Under the pieces are notes generated by a model. The model ran no database searches. It worked only from the letters and a program-made list of their open reading frames with translations, and was not told the DNA's origin. The position numbers and the translations under genes were made by a program. Below, piece after piece: positions 1 through 8,527 of a DNA stretch of 16,252 nt. Position 1 is the first letter of the stretch. The number at the start of each line of letters is the position of its first letter. The stretch comes from Dissophora ornata (lineage: Eukaryota; Mortierellomycota; Mortierellomycetes; Mortierellales; Mortierellaceae): assembly GCA_025201705.1 (NCBI GenBank), contig MU616960.1:1-16252 (forward strand), given 5' to 3'.

Positions 1-93
1 AAAAAAAGGGTAGTATGATATTCATTGCTGTTTGCATCCGATACTAACCAGTATGTTTCTGGTTTTTTTTTTATTCCTTGTGCAAAAATTCAG

Positions 94-167
94 TTGAAGT
101 TTATGAAGACACCATGAGCATCCCTCGGCCAACTTCCGACATCCAGCAGCACTTCCTTTCCGAGTAA
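94..167 (+). CDS. 3'-terminal exon of an upstream gene (partial)
   Basis: A short open stretch ends in TAA at 165-167 and encodes a coding-like C-terminus: EVYEDTMSIPRPTSDIQQHF followed by LSE and stop. It directly follows a good 3' splice site: a T-run at 63-72 and TTCAG at 89-93. A TACTAAC-like branch point lies at about 42-48, and donor-like GTATG sequences lie upstream near 14 and 51. An AATAAA at 266-271 sits about 100 nt after the stop, as expected for a + strand gene finishing here. The rest of the gene lies left of the window, so no family can be named. The splice signals and poly(A) signal are seen directly. That this is an expressed exon is inferred, and the stretch is too short to exclude chance. 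Confidence 0.45.
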
Positions 168-265
168 AATCCTCCGCGCCTTTTCCAGTCCTTGCTTTTT
201 ATCGACCCTTAGTCTCTTTAGCACCTATCGCTATTTGATGTATAACCTATATAGTTCATTTTCGC

Positions 266-271
266 AATAAA
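266..271 (+). terminator. Candidate poly(A) signal AATAAA
   Basis: Canonical AATAAA about 100 nt downstream of the stop codon at 165-167. It is the likely 3'-end signal of the gene whose last exon is at 94-167. Confidence 0.4.
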
Positions 272-553
272 ACGAAGTACCCTACGTTCTCATGCTTGTT
301 ACTCCTCCATCCAGCTGTCAAATTTCACCGCCTCAGACCGCAGCAAATCCGGGATACAGAGGCACTCCACAATCGACGATCTTTCCAAATGTTACGATTG
401 TCAATTATTTATAGTTTACAAATGAGTGGTATAAGGACGATACCACGTTCGTTGACGCGTTGTAACCTTGTTGGCAATAAATTCATTCGACAGGTAATTT
501 TGCGTGAAACTCTACGCATGACAACTTCACTATCCCAAAAAAAAAAAAAAAAA
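272..553. other. Intergenic, no gene seen; ends in A17
   Basis: The + strand frame open from 296 runs into the A-run at 537-553 and has no coding character. A TATTTATAG at 409-417 would be a TATA-like box read from the - strand, but no gene follows it. The 17-A homopolymer could be a slippage tract or the tail of an old retroposed copy. No target-site duplication or recognisable element body is visible beside it. Confidence 0.5.
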
Positions 554-834
554 TAGATATCGCTGCTGCTGTGACCACCTCAGACGTTGAGGAATCAGTG
601 GATGATGTAGAAGACTCTGATGCCAGTTGCAGCTGCCGAAACTCGACGGCATGTTATTTGCACGTAGAGCCTCTCCGCAGCACACAGCTTTGTCCATGCA
701 CGACCCGTGCGGAGTCTTTGGTTAAATAGTTGCTTGAGTCCGCCCTTGAACGATTCGAATTCTTGTAGTACACCGCATACATCGCCGCGAGTGGCGTGAG
801 CATTGTCAATGTCCTCGACTGTTTGTGCTGTCAT
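554..834 (-). pseudogene. Decayed fragment with Ser/Thr-rich tail, unknown family
   Basis: From an ATG at 834 the frame gives a hydrophilic helical segment (MTAQTVEDIDNAHATRGDVC ... LQEFESFKGGLKQLF ... KLCAAERLYVQI) of about 60 residues. Around 650 the reading quality moves to another frame (MPSSFG), and near 635 to a third frame with a Ser/Thr-rich tail (LASESSTSSTDSSTSEVV). One small indel at each place would join them into a protein of about 90 residues that fades into the T-run (A-run on +) at 537-553. I do not recognise a named domain. The fragment shares its strand with the acidic gene upstream, but no splice connection is evident. That it is decayed coding DNA rather than three chance frames is inference. 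Confidence 0.33.
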
Positions 835-980
835 CAGCGAGGTCTCTTTTTTTTTTGGATATCAGTATCAAAGCTTTCCGGACTTCTTAGGAGTCTAGAT
901 TTTTGAACTCCTACTTCTCTCGTAGCTTTGCAATCTTACGCTCTTACGCGCGTGTGAAACATCGTTGACTTGTTTTGCTA

Positions 981-1322
981 TCATGAGATGTGACCACTCT
1001 CAGTGCCTTCGGCTTCGCCACCGTCTTCGGTCTCTTGGACTTCGACATCATCCTTGGTGTCTTCAGCTTTATCATCATCCTCGGTGTCCTCGGCTTCATC
1101 GTCGACCTCGATGTCTTCGACTTTACCATGGTCCTCGATGTCTTCGTCTTCACCATCATCAGTGTCCTCGGTGTCCTCAGCGGTATCTTCGTATTAGGAT
1201 GGGTATATTAAGATTCAGGGATAATAATGATTACCCTCGATTATTTTGAACTCAAAGTTTCCGTTGTAGAGTTCTGGAAGCGTATGATGTGCGCGACGTG
1301 TTTGTGCAACAGCTTCGCTCAT
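981..1322 (-). CDS. Small two-exon acidic repeat protein (about 97 aa)
   Basis: The model starts at ATG 1322 in context GCCATGAG. Exon 1 is 1322-1235 (29 codons plus 1 nt), with residues MSEAVAQTRRAHHTLPELYN then GNFEFKIIE. The intron is 1234-1187, 48 nt, GTAATC...CGAAG, with a CCTAAT branch-like site near its end. Exon 2 is 1186-981 and ends in TGA. Phases agree across the junction. Exon 2 has no in-frame ATG and a stop just upstream, so it needs splicing to be used. About half of its 68 residues are Asp or Glu, in loose repeats of the kind (E/D)DTEDxDD. Such tails occur in chromatin and nucleolar chaperones, but no domain identifies this protein and no function is proposed. The 48-nt intron is short even for fungi. 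Alternatively, exon 2 is only a low-complexity GAxGAC repeat without a gene. Confidence 0.42.
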
Positions 1323-1428
1323 GGCACGCAGTCTGCAATTTGTGCGTGAGTCTGTCTTTACCTCGGGCGTTTATATGAAGGTCAGGAATGTCGAGATGCT
1401 GAGTGGAGTCCTGTACCATGAGGAGGAC

Positions 1429-1518
1429 CTAAGTTGTGGGTGCGATGCTAGTCTTGGATTGGTCGCCACTCTTACTCTTCTTCTTCTTCTTCAGTGTCGA
1501 TTCCGCGGCCTTGTCCAT
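1429..1518 (-). CDS. Lysine-rich 29-aa mini-ORF, possible first exon
   Basis: ATG at 1518 sits in a favourable context (AAAATGG) and opens a 29-codon frame, MDKAAESTLKKKKKSKSGDQ then SKTSIAPTT and TAG at 1431-1429. The lysine run resembles a nuclear localisation signal but comes from a (CTT)n microsatellite (1475-1492 on +). A donor-like GTAAGA lies inside the lysine-rich part, and the acidic gene starts about 110 nt downstream on the same strand. This might therefore be an extra upstream exon or an upstream ORF of that gene, but I found no in-phase splice joining them. Confidence 0.18.
   Translation of the reverse strand: MDKAAESTLKKKKKSKSGDQSKTSIAPTT
1475..1492 (+). repeat. (CTT)n microsatellite
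   Basis: About five to six CTT units in a row on the + strand (GAA on the - strand). They underlie both the lysine run of the mini-ORF and the glutamate run that ends a long but unlikely - strand frame. Confidence 0.7.
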
Positions 1519-1522
1519 TTTG

Positions 1523-2775
1523 TTCCAATGGTACAGCAGCCTTCGTCGTTGTTGCAGGAATATTAAACAGATACGGCTGTTGGAGAACTCTTGACTCTAT
1601 GATTAAACTCTGTAGATCCCTCCCCCCACCCCCCGTGCAACAGCAGTGCAGCAAAAAAGGACGAGAGATAAAATAATGCCGAAACAACATACTCCGATAT
1701 TGCTTCCAAACGCTCTGAACGTTAGATGGATTCTTGAAATGTTTTATTTTCGCCTGCTGCCTGACTTGTACCGTGCACGCTGTTTTCCCTCTTGTTCCCA
1801 CTCTGCACTCCCGCATTTCCCACGTATGGCTTGCAATATATGCAGAGCCACATGGTACAACTCGGGACCTCGTGGACTCCAAGATGCACGAGAAAAACGG
1901 CCCACGACGGATTGCACGGGGTTCTGTTGTTGATGACTGGACAAGGCCAGGGGTCCAAAGGTACGGGCGAAGCTGCATATGAGATTGGTCCTTTTTCAAT
2001 GAGAGCCCATTACAAGTTACACGAGGGCGAGGGTGCGAGGCAACAAAAAAAATTCCCCAACGACGGGGGGAAATGTCTCTTTCATCCCCTTCTCTCACTT
2101 TTCCGCTGCGACACCCACATCGCACGGGGACTGTCACATATCCTTCTCGAATATCTTCCTTTCTATCTTCACCTTGGATCTCGCGTGTGTCGACAGAACC
2201 TGATTGAGCACAGTGAAGTAGCTGTCATAGGTAATCCGCAATAACATATTCCTGTCCGTTCCTGGATCAGCCTACTCGAGCCAGTGGTTGTTTTAGAACG
2301 GATGCGGCCATAGTGTACGTAGTTTAGGAGAGTGCGCATGTGTGTGCGGTGGATAATGACTCTTCATGTTTGATAATAGTCATCTATACTAGAAGCGAAG
2401 AGCATTACTCTGCTCAACGACCTTGGTACGTTGGTCCTGTGCCGACCGTTTTGAACAACAGGAACGCAGATTTGCATTTGAGTCGAGCCCACCCCCTGAG
2501 AAGTGCTCCATAAACATCTATAAAATGATGACCAAACCTGCCTGTTCGATGACGGATACTGAGCATTAAGCATCATTGTGGTCTAAAGAAATACATCAAG
2601 CTTTCTGCTACGAATTAATCAAGTGTTTAGTGCGGTCTCTGGTTACTCTAGCCTTCCGGAGCTTGACATCAGAATCGCTAATACTGCCACCAAATCTATT
2701 CTCAAATAGTTAGGAACAAGGGCAAAAAAAAACATTTAGAAAATAGAACGAGCAAGTGGGTGGTCAGAAATCGAT
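1523..2775. other. Long intergenic stretch, no convincing gene
   Basis: Several overlapping frames of 60-220 codons are open on both strands, as chance allows, but none has domain features, a consistent codon pattern or splice signals. The best of a weak lot is a + strand run at about 2394-2570 (FEQQERRFAFESSPPPEKCS then INIYKMMTKPACSMTDTEH). It begins after a TAG and could be an old exon, but two other frames are open over the same bases. A pyrimidine-rich tract lies near 2080-2175. Confidence 0.45.
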
Positions 2776-4570
2776 ATGCTTTGTTTTCCATTTCCACCAT
2801 GGAGAGGCGTTCTCACGCCACAAGCGGCGTTGGGTCTTGTTACATCCCATTTGGAGAACGCACGCATAGCACAGAGTCCTGAACAGGCTCTGGGGCTTTG
2901 CAAAGATGCAGAAAAAGCCCTGGCCCGTATAAGAACATCGGTGAGGAAGTCCTATGTTTTGTCCTCACGCGCTCAGGATCGAGCCCTGTGCAATGATATC
3001 GCGACCGCTTATTCTGAGATCGGCAAGCTGTTGGACAGCCTGGGGCTCCGCACCAAAGCACAAGCCATCTACAAGAATGAAGAAAAATGGGGGTATGTAA
3101 GCGATATCAATATCCTTTGCTAGATGATCAAGAGTCGTATATCTAACCGTACTACGATGCTACAAATTCAATATGTTACAGAGGACGTGCTCAATTGCCA
3201 GGCCAATCGTCCTCTCGCTCCACCAACGTCAACTCGCCTCCGGCCGTAGATTCCTCTGCAGATTCCTCTACGAGTCCCATCATAGAACCTACTGCATATC
3301 CATTCGTCGTTGACGCAGTATCCTCTCCCCCTCCTCATTCTCTAATTTAGGATAGCTCAAGTCGCGACATTGTAGTAATCCCTCCGCACATTTTTGCAAA
3401 GGATATGGGTTAGCCTCCTGACATAAACAAATTGCCAAAAGTCGATGAGCGTCTCAAGAACACATCCCAGCTCGTTCATTGCCTTGCCCTTTTACAACCT
3501 AAGCAATTCAACGAGGACGCACTAGATAGGTCCGAGTGCGACTAATTAAACTTAATACAGACGAGCACAAAAGGTCAAAGACGCTGGCGATCAACATGCT
3601 CAAGGAATTCACTCACGATGAACTCAAGGATGCGAACGCTGTCGCAGAGGTCGTGTGCCTGGTCCCCGTTCTCGAGAAACATGAACTTCAAAAATTACTA
3701 CAGTTGTTTTTCCGTGGCATCGAGCGATCAGAGTTGTTGGATTTCGATCTGCTTGAAGGACTAGCACAGCTGGTCCAACGCTCTTGTCTCGGTCACCTCA
3801 ACGCCGACAATCTGGTCAAGATACTGGACCTCGTCAGTAGGCGCTTACGAGGCACTCACGAGCAGTCGCTAGATAACATCAACTAATTAACGTTAACGGT
3901 GTCACACGTGTTGGATGCCATGGCTGACACTAAGGTCAAGAGTCTAGACCGTGAAAAGCTCCACGCACCTCTCCTTGCCCATTTGCATAAGCTAGAGGGT
4001 GACAGTGACCCGCACCTGGTCTATCAAGCAGCCTACGCCTCTCAGGCATTACTGTACGTCCTGGATGATGAAGCTACCTGGCAAGCGACGCAGCGGCGCA
4101 CAGGAAAAGTGGTCAATGGAGTCGCGGGATTGGTGAGCGCAGTGAAAGGCTTGGACCTCAACCAGTTTATGGAAGGCTTGAGCCATATTCAAGAAGGGCT
4201 TGCTGCAGCGGCTGAGGTCTTTGCAGTAGCCAAAGGCGCGTATGAGGACGTTAGCGCTCTAGCCGAAAGCGAACAACAATTTCTGGAGCGTCTCAAGGAA
4301 GGATTGAGTTTTAGTCGCAAACGTGCCTGGTATCCGCCATTGCGTGACGCAGATGTCTTGCTTCGAAACGGTCAGCTTATCGAGTTCAAGAGACTGGTAT
4401 GTGAAACACCTTGCCGTCGTGATCCCGGGGGAGTATGTCAGCGTCTCGGGGAGCTCGCTTCCAATGGTCAATGCGATGGCGACTCTCTTACAAGCGCCAG
4501 ACCTGTTTTGCGAGACCATTCACTTGATTAGATTCTCAACGTCACGACAATCACCATGGGCTTACAACTC
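2776..4570 (+). pseudogene. Decayed N-terminal region of a NACHT/WD40-type (NLR-like) protein
   Basis: The stretch reads as one gene through several lesions. Exon 1 (2776-3092) has a helical TPR-like start (RGVLTPQAALGLV, LCKDAEKALARI, ALCNDIATAYSEIGKLLDSL). An 89-nt intron (3093-3181, GTATGT...ACAG) joins in phase to exon 2 (GRAQLPGQSSSRSTN). Exon 2 has in-frame stops at 3348-3350 and 3411-3413 and a frame change at about 3530-3540. Next comes a helical arm-like region (LKEFTHDELKDANAVAEVVC, VLEKHELQKLLQLFF), a TAA at 3884-3886, then TVSHVLDAMADTKV, GLVSAVKGLDLN, SFSRKRAWYPPLRDAD and GVCQRLGELASN, ending at TAG 4529-4531. From memory, Mortierella-type fungi have many proteins that start this way and continue into NACHT, pentapeptide and WD40 parts. 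Neither the NTPase nor the repeats follow here. The order and broken frames are seen; the family link is recalled, not searched. Confidence 0.7.
3093..3181 (+). other. Intron remnant inside the NACHT-type relic
   Basis: GTATGT donor after a phase-2 GG and ACAG acceptor before A-GGA. Removing the 89 nt rebuilds a Gly codon and keeps the flanking reading frames in register, which is good evidence that the relic descends from a spliced gene. Confidence 0.6.
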
Positions 4571-4619
4571 TACGGTACTTGAAGACATTCGACCATCCAA
4601 CTACAACTTCGCTGCATGA

Positions 4620-4967
4620 CGCGACTCTTGTGGAAAGGCGGCGTCAGATAAGGTGTTGGAATGCAAGTGGACTTCAGTTGTTGCGCCACGACTGAAAGCT
4701 AGCAGTATTGAAGCCTTCCGTGAGACGGGAACGAGGTTGGAAAGGGAATGGAGGTCCCATAAATCAATTTCGCTGAAAGAATAGTTGGCGGTGCAAAGGA
4801 ATGCTCGAAATGCGCGCGAGGTTGATACAGAACCGGTAGTCAATACGACCACACCGTCAAGTGCGGAGTGCAAGAACAAGAATATCACGTCTATCGTCTT
4901 CTTTGCACTTCATGTCTTCCGTCGGTACAACTATCGGATTCGGTGGTCTCTGGGTCGGATTGCATGA
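4620..4967 (+). pseudogene. Decayed fragment, Lys/Arg/Glu-rich helical protein, unknown family
   Basis: After an in-frame TGA (4617-4619) one frame reads GKAASDKVLECKWTSVVAP, LKASSIEAFRETGTRLEREW and RSHKSISLKE. It meets a TAG at 4782-4784 and continues in the same frame as LAVQRNARNAREVDTEPVV and TTPSSAECKNKNI. The charged helical composition, followed by a Pro/Ser/Thr-rich segment, holds on both sides of the stop. This suggests one coding sequence hit by a nonsense change (CAG or AAG to TAG). The last 20 or so residues (FFALHVFRRYNYRIRW) look non-coding. No domain is recognised. It lies directly after the NACHT-type relic on the same strand, but its composition does not match the expected continuation of that family, so I treat it as a separate relic. 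Confidence 0.4.
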
Positions 4968-5156
4968 TAGCAGTGGTTGGTCCTTTCTTGCAAGATATCG
5001 CGGACGTCCAACATGATTTCAAGTTCACATTACAAGATGCCCCGTTCCAGCTCTTGGGACCTCGTAGGGCAAGGCAGCATTGAATACTACTCATAAATCA
5101 AGAAAATATAGCAATATATGAGCAAGTGATGCAGTACACATCTACACATCTACGCT

Positions 5157-5950
5157 TTATTCAAAGCCTCGAGGATTTGTGAGATGTGGCATCAGTATCT
5201 TGTGTTGGGCTCGCAGGTTCTCCCGAAAAGATTTGAGGGTTGTGTGGGAGTCATATGCACCGTCCTTGACTTTGATGCTCGCCAGCGACTGTAATTTTTG
5301 CAAGTCATTCACGGCCTTGCAGAGGCCCTTGATCTCGGCCTCTTTCTCATTGACGGCCGTTGAAGCGACAGTTGCCTTCCTTGTCATTTTCTCTTTGCTC
5401 AAGCCTGACTTCATGAACTCTGTGGTCCACTTTGACATGTCAGATGTGCCGCCACGACTGATTTCTTTCGCTTTATGTACTGCTCTCCACCAGATGGCCA
5501 CGTCGGGGCTCGCCATCACCACAGTGACCACCCATCGAAACACGATTAAGAACAATTGAACAATACATACTTATCGGTAAAGAGAAGTCCGTAAGACTTG
5601 CATATCTTATCAACCTTGTCAATGTCAAAGAAAGCCTTGGACATGGCTCGTTTGTTTTTCTTGGGTGTGGTGACTTGAGCCACTGACGTGAATGTGTTTC
5701 CAGCGGAGTCTACTGCCTTCTTTACTTGAGCAAAGAACCTCATACGGCGTGGAGGCTCCAAGTTGGAGGCTGTGCCGAGTACAGATGCCACAAAGTCAAT
5801 GGAATAGGATTCACGAAAAAAATTTAGGAAAGAAGGAATTTTGTCACGTAGACCTATTGTTCCATCCCACACAAAGATCAATGTTACGGTAGTACTGAAG
5901 GCTTGTCGCAACCAAGTAAAGGCGTGAAAGGACATACCAATGTCCCCCAT
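5157..5950 (-). CDS. Two-exon hypothetical protein, about 243 aa, unknown function
   Basis: Exon 1 is 5950-5571 and exon 2 is 5508-5157, split by a 62-nt intron (GTATGT...GCGAG). The join is in phase (AA+C gives Asn), and the spliced length is exactly 244 codons including TAA. Start chosen: ATG 5950 (MGDIGMSFHAFTWLRQAF). The frame is open further upstream but without an ATG. The protein has a hydrophobic N-terminal part (TTVTLIFVWDGTIGL), a basic middle (TPKKNKRAMSKAFFDIDKVD), a Trp pair (NPDVAIWWRAVHKAKE) and a C-terminal half rich in Lys, Glu and Leu that may form a coiled coil. I see no catalytic motif and know no family. A TATATAAAT box lies only about 35 nt upstream of the ATG. The N-terminal codons lie inside a tandem duplication, so the original gene may have been longer and this copy 5'-truncated. 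Confidence 0.5.
5509..5570 (-). other. Intron of the 5157-5950 gene
   Basis: 62-nt GT-AG intron read on the - strand. The two flanking frames are each open for over 115 codons and become one frame when it is removed. Confidence 0.55.
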
Positions 5951-6129
5951 CAGTTTCTTTCGATGCAGGAGCTGCACGCCTCATTTATATAGCAAAAACC
6001 TATTGTTTTGTCACACACAAAGATCAATGTTGCAGTGGCAGAGGGCCTGTTGCAACCCAATAAGGGCATGAAAGGACATTACAATGTCCTCTCGATGCAG
6101 GAACTGTATGCCTCTCTGATTTAGCAAAA
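5852..6129. repeat. Imperfect tandem duplication, two units of about 146 and 132 bp
   Basis: Unit A (5852-5997) and unit B (5998-6129) both begin ACCTATTGTT and share CACACAAAGATCAATGTT, a block around GCGTGAAAGGACAT, CGATGCAGGA and TAGCAAAA, in the same order and orientation. On the - strand each encodes a related peptide: (R)GIQFLHRED-IVMSFHALIGLQQA in B and (R)KKLMGDIGMSFHAFTWLRQA in A. The peptide-like reading of B ends at a stop at the B/A junction. Unit A carries an extra TATATAAAT segment. The duplication is head-to-tail at the 5' end of the gene at 5157-5950. Confidence 0.75.
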
Positions 6130-6250
6130 AGGCGTAGCGTGGGGCGGTATGCAAGTTACAGAATGTTGATAAAGCAAGTGAGTGTAACGAAATGAGAAAA
6201 CTGGCTTTCTTCCCTCGGGATAGCCAGAGCACATTCACAGCACAGATGAA

Positions 6251-6564
6251 TCAATACAGCATCAATGCACGTAGGATCATTGTTTTATGTAATAGCAATT
6301 GCCTTTGAGTACGATACTGATGGACTTGATTGCGCGATCTCTCCGCGTCCTTGAGGTGGCGCTGCATTCTGTCCATTTCGTTCAACGAGTTCCTCTCCGG
6401 CTCTGGTATGGATGCTGGCGTCGTTTCTGCCTGGGCTGCACAGAGGGAAAGAGCATGAGCAAATGTAAGTCATGCTCGTCCACGACGTCTCCCACGTCCT
6501 CCAACTCGAATCGCAACTCCTCTTCGTCTGCTCTCTCTTCTCGGTCCTCCTGCTGCTCGCGCAT
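6251..6564 (-). pseudogene. Frame-broken acidic/coiled-coil fragment
   Basis: From ATG 6564 one frame gives a very charged segment, MREQQEDREERADEEELRFE then LEDVGDVVDEHDL. From about 6435 to a TGA at 6253-6251 a different frame gives QAETTPASIPEPERNSLNEM, DRMQRHLKDAERSRNQVHQY and RTQRQLLLHKTMILRAL, a typical coiled-coil helix. A possible 3' splice site (CCCTCTGTGCAG) precedes the second part. I found no 5' splice site in the right phase within the first part, so the two halves are joined either by a lost donor or by a frameshift. No family is recognised. It lies just upstream, on the same strand, of the duplicated gene at 5157-5950. Either strand is open here, so the coding call rests on helix-like composition. 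Confidence 0.33.
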
Positions 6565-7202
6565 TCTTGCTCTATATATAGGAGCCCAGAAACAATTATT
6601 TAAACCTATTCGCGGCTTGCTAACCTCGACACTCCATAATGGCCATTAATGCCGATCTCAGAAACAACCAGCTGGAAAGGCGCCGTATAAAATCGAGACC
6701 GCTGAACAACACCCAACTGGCAAAATAAAAAAAGACAAAGCGGGGCGAGCAGTTAGAGGATTTGTAGACAAGAAAATTTCATGCCGATGGTGAAAGTGGT
6801 CGTCGCGTGAAACGGACAAAGTCTGCTTATGGAATGCAGTGCTTCTTAATAAGACTTCACTGGCAGGCTTGAGAAAATGTCGGCGAAGGCCGAGAAATGG
6901 AGTGTGAATGTGATGGAAATTGGGAATGTGTGCAGTGCCGAATGGGTCTAGATCGATGAAAGAAAAAAAAAGATTGAGATGAACGGACAACAGGTCCATC
7001 TTAGTTGAACGCGCGTTCTCACAGCCGAGTATATGGAGGATATCAGTCTATTCGTTTTTCTACGTACAAACATTCTACCTTGGGGTTGTGGGAATCTAGA
7101 CCTTCATCTATCGACACAAGTCGGCTCACCAAACTCATCTCTTCTGAAGGTGTGGATATCGTCATATGAAATCTCCTCCATCTGCGGTGTCGTTTTTCGG
7201 GG
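6565..7202. other. Intergenic, no convincing gene
   Basis: A palindromic TATATATA lies near 6572-6580. Two + strand frames are coding-like over 6640-6910. One starts at an ATG near 6640 (MAINADLRNNQLERRRIKSR). The other runs KIETAEQHPTGKIKKDKAGR to a single internal stop and on through KWSSRETDKVCLWNAVLLNK. The opposite strand is also open for 113 codons, so I do not call a gene. They may be traces of one more relic. Nothing is seen at 6990-7200. Confidence 0.4.
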
Positions 7203-7703
7203 TTATGTAGCAGACTGAAGTATGTGTCTTCTTCGCTTCGTCATGCAGTGATCTAACAGGATTCTGCCACATCGGAGCCGTCGTTCTCGCAGCACTTGGC
7301 CAACTGAAAAGCTGTACATGAAATTGCGCCACATCTCTGCTGCGAATTTGTTTTCAGCAGGACCATGTGCAGCTGACTGGCCAGTTAAAGCAGCTGCTCT
7401 CTGACCTGAGATCTGACCCCGCATGAACGAGCAAAATTAGTCTGCCTGACCACAAACACGTTCATCGCTTTAGGGTTTCAAAGTTCATTTGGCGAAAGAG
7501 TTTAGCGGTGAATAAACTTTGTCCTACTCCTCCAGGGCAGTTACTGTTGCCTCCATTGATGTTTGGTTGAAAACTACTGTTGATTGTCAAGATACCATAG
7601 AAGAGCTCATGAATGTGTCGTCTTGCAGTACGTGTTCATACGAATCAGAGACCTCCAAGCCGAAGACTTGATGTATTGACAGGATCGCGACTGTGGTGGT
7701 GAT
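7203..7703 (-). pseudogene. Decayed coding sequence with five in-frame stops, unknown family
   Basis: One single frame keeps protein-like content over about 165 codons although it is cut by stops at 7587-7589, 7524-7526, 7485-7487, 7470-7472 and 7437-7439. Reading 5' to 3' it gives VFGLEVSDSYEHVLQDDTFM, STVVFNQTSMEATVTALEE, DKVYSPLNSFAK, then RGQISGQRAAALTGQSAAHG and PAENKFAAEMWRNFMYSFSV, ending ERRLRCGRILLDHCMTKRRR. The stretch between the last stop and 7203 is the longest uninterrupted part, 77 codons. The composition (amphipathic helices, few Cys, Met in plausible places) holds on both sides of each stop, which argues for one decayed gene rather than chance runs. I cannot assign a family. 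The fragment at 7838-7965 on the same strand may be its upstream part. Confidence 0.4.
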
Positions 7704-7837
7704 TCAAACACCGCCATGGTATGAGCAGGCCGTAAAATTAATGTTCGTTGGCCCGAGAGACCACAACTCTTGTTCATCAAATAGTCACGGTGGTATCCGC
7801 ACACGATTTCGACGCGACATGAACCATACCCGCTAAG

Positions 7838-7965
7838 TTACGATGGTATCTTCCATGACTCTCCCGAATCAACGTTGCTAGTTAAAATCTCAGTCGGAGC
7901 AATATCACAGTTGGATATGACGACCAGGTCTCCGTTGAGGGATCCAGTGTTCAACCTGCGGCCCA
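7838..7965 (-). pseudogene. Short exon-like fragment
   Basis: After a possible acceptor (TTTCGCTGCAG, ending at 7966) a 42-codon frame reads GRRLNTGSLNGDLVVISNCD then IAPTEILTSNVDSGESWKI and stops at TAA 7840-7838. The sequence alternates hydrophobic strands and polar turns like a real protein piece. It lies about 130 bp upstream of the decayed sequence at 7203-7703 on the same strand and may belong to it. No family is recognised, and the length alone is compatible with chance. Confidence 0.28.
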
Positions 7966-8257
7966 CTGCAGCGAAATATAATATAGAATGAGCATTCTCA
8001 TCCATGAATTGCACCTATACTGTTTTTGACATCTCGCTTTGTTCCCTCGTTCTTGAGCACCTTTCGTATTTTTTTCCCCATTTCTGATGGTCATCTCCTT
8101 TTTCCCGTTCCCTCCCAGTCCTTGCTTGATAAATGCAGGGCAAGACTACGAACAATCTATAGCATGCGCTAACCTATCATGTCCAACTATCTCTCCTTCG
8201 TTTGTCATGATTCTCGTGTCATTCTAGTCAATCTCGCTTTTAGATGAGGTTGTTTAA

Positions 8258-8527
8258 GCAGTTGTTGTTGTTGGTTCTGTTGATGTACGTGTGATATTGT
8301 GGTCCACACCTGTCGACGCTATGAAAATTGTGGATATTAACGAGGGCGTGCGCAATTGAGGATCTGCGGAGGTTGCTCTACTGGACGCAAGTGTGATTCG
8401 GCCTCTGGCCACTGTGTTTCCTGTTGAATATACGAATGCTCTTCTAGCAGTGTCAGTATTACATCGGGTAATTGTCTATGAAATATTTACATCGTATTCG
8501 AAGCGAGTGGAGCGATTCTTTGGAGAA
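8258..8527 (+). pseudogene. Possible decayed fragment
   Basis: A frame bounded by TAA 8255-8257 and TGA 8528-8530 and interrupted once by TGA 8357-8359 reads VVVVGSVDVRVILWSTPVDA, MKIVDINEGVRN, then GSAEVALLDASVIRPLATVF, PVEYTNALLAVSVLHRVIVY and FTSYSKRVERFFGE. Hydrophobic and charged residues are spaced as in a folded helical protein on both sides of the stop. No family is recognised. Runs of this length are expected by chance in 16 kb, so confidence is low. Confidence 0.2.

Noticed and set aside
537..553. A17 run as the tail of a retroposed element
   Set aside because: No element body or target-site duplication is visible. Homopolymers are common here (also near 10580 and 14420).
1472..2137. 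221-codon - strand frame, the longest of the left third
   Set aside because: It has no domain, odd composition (many Arg, Cys and Pro mixed at random) and ends in a microsatellite-coded Glu run. Three other frames are open over parts of the same DNA.
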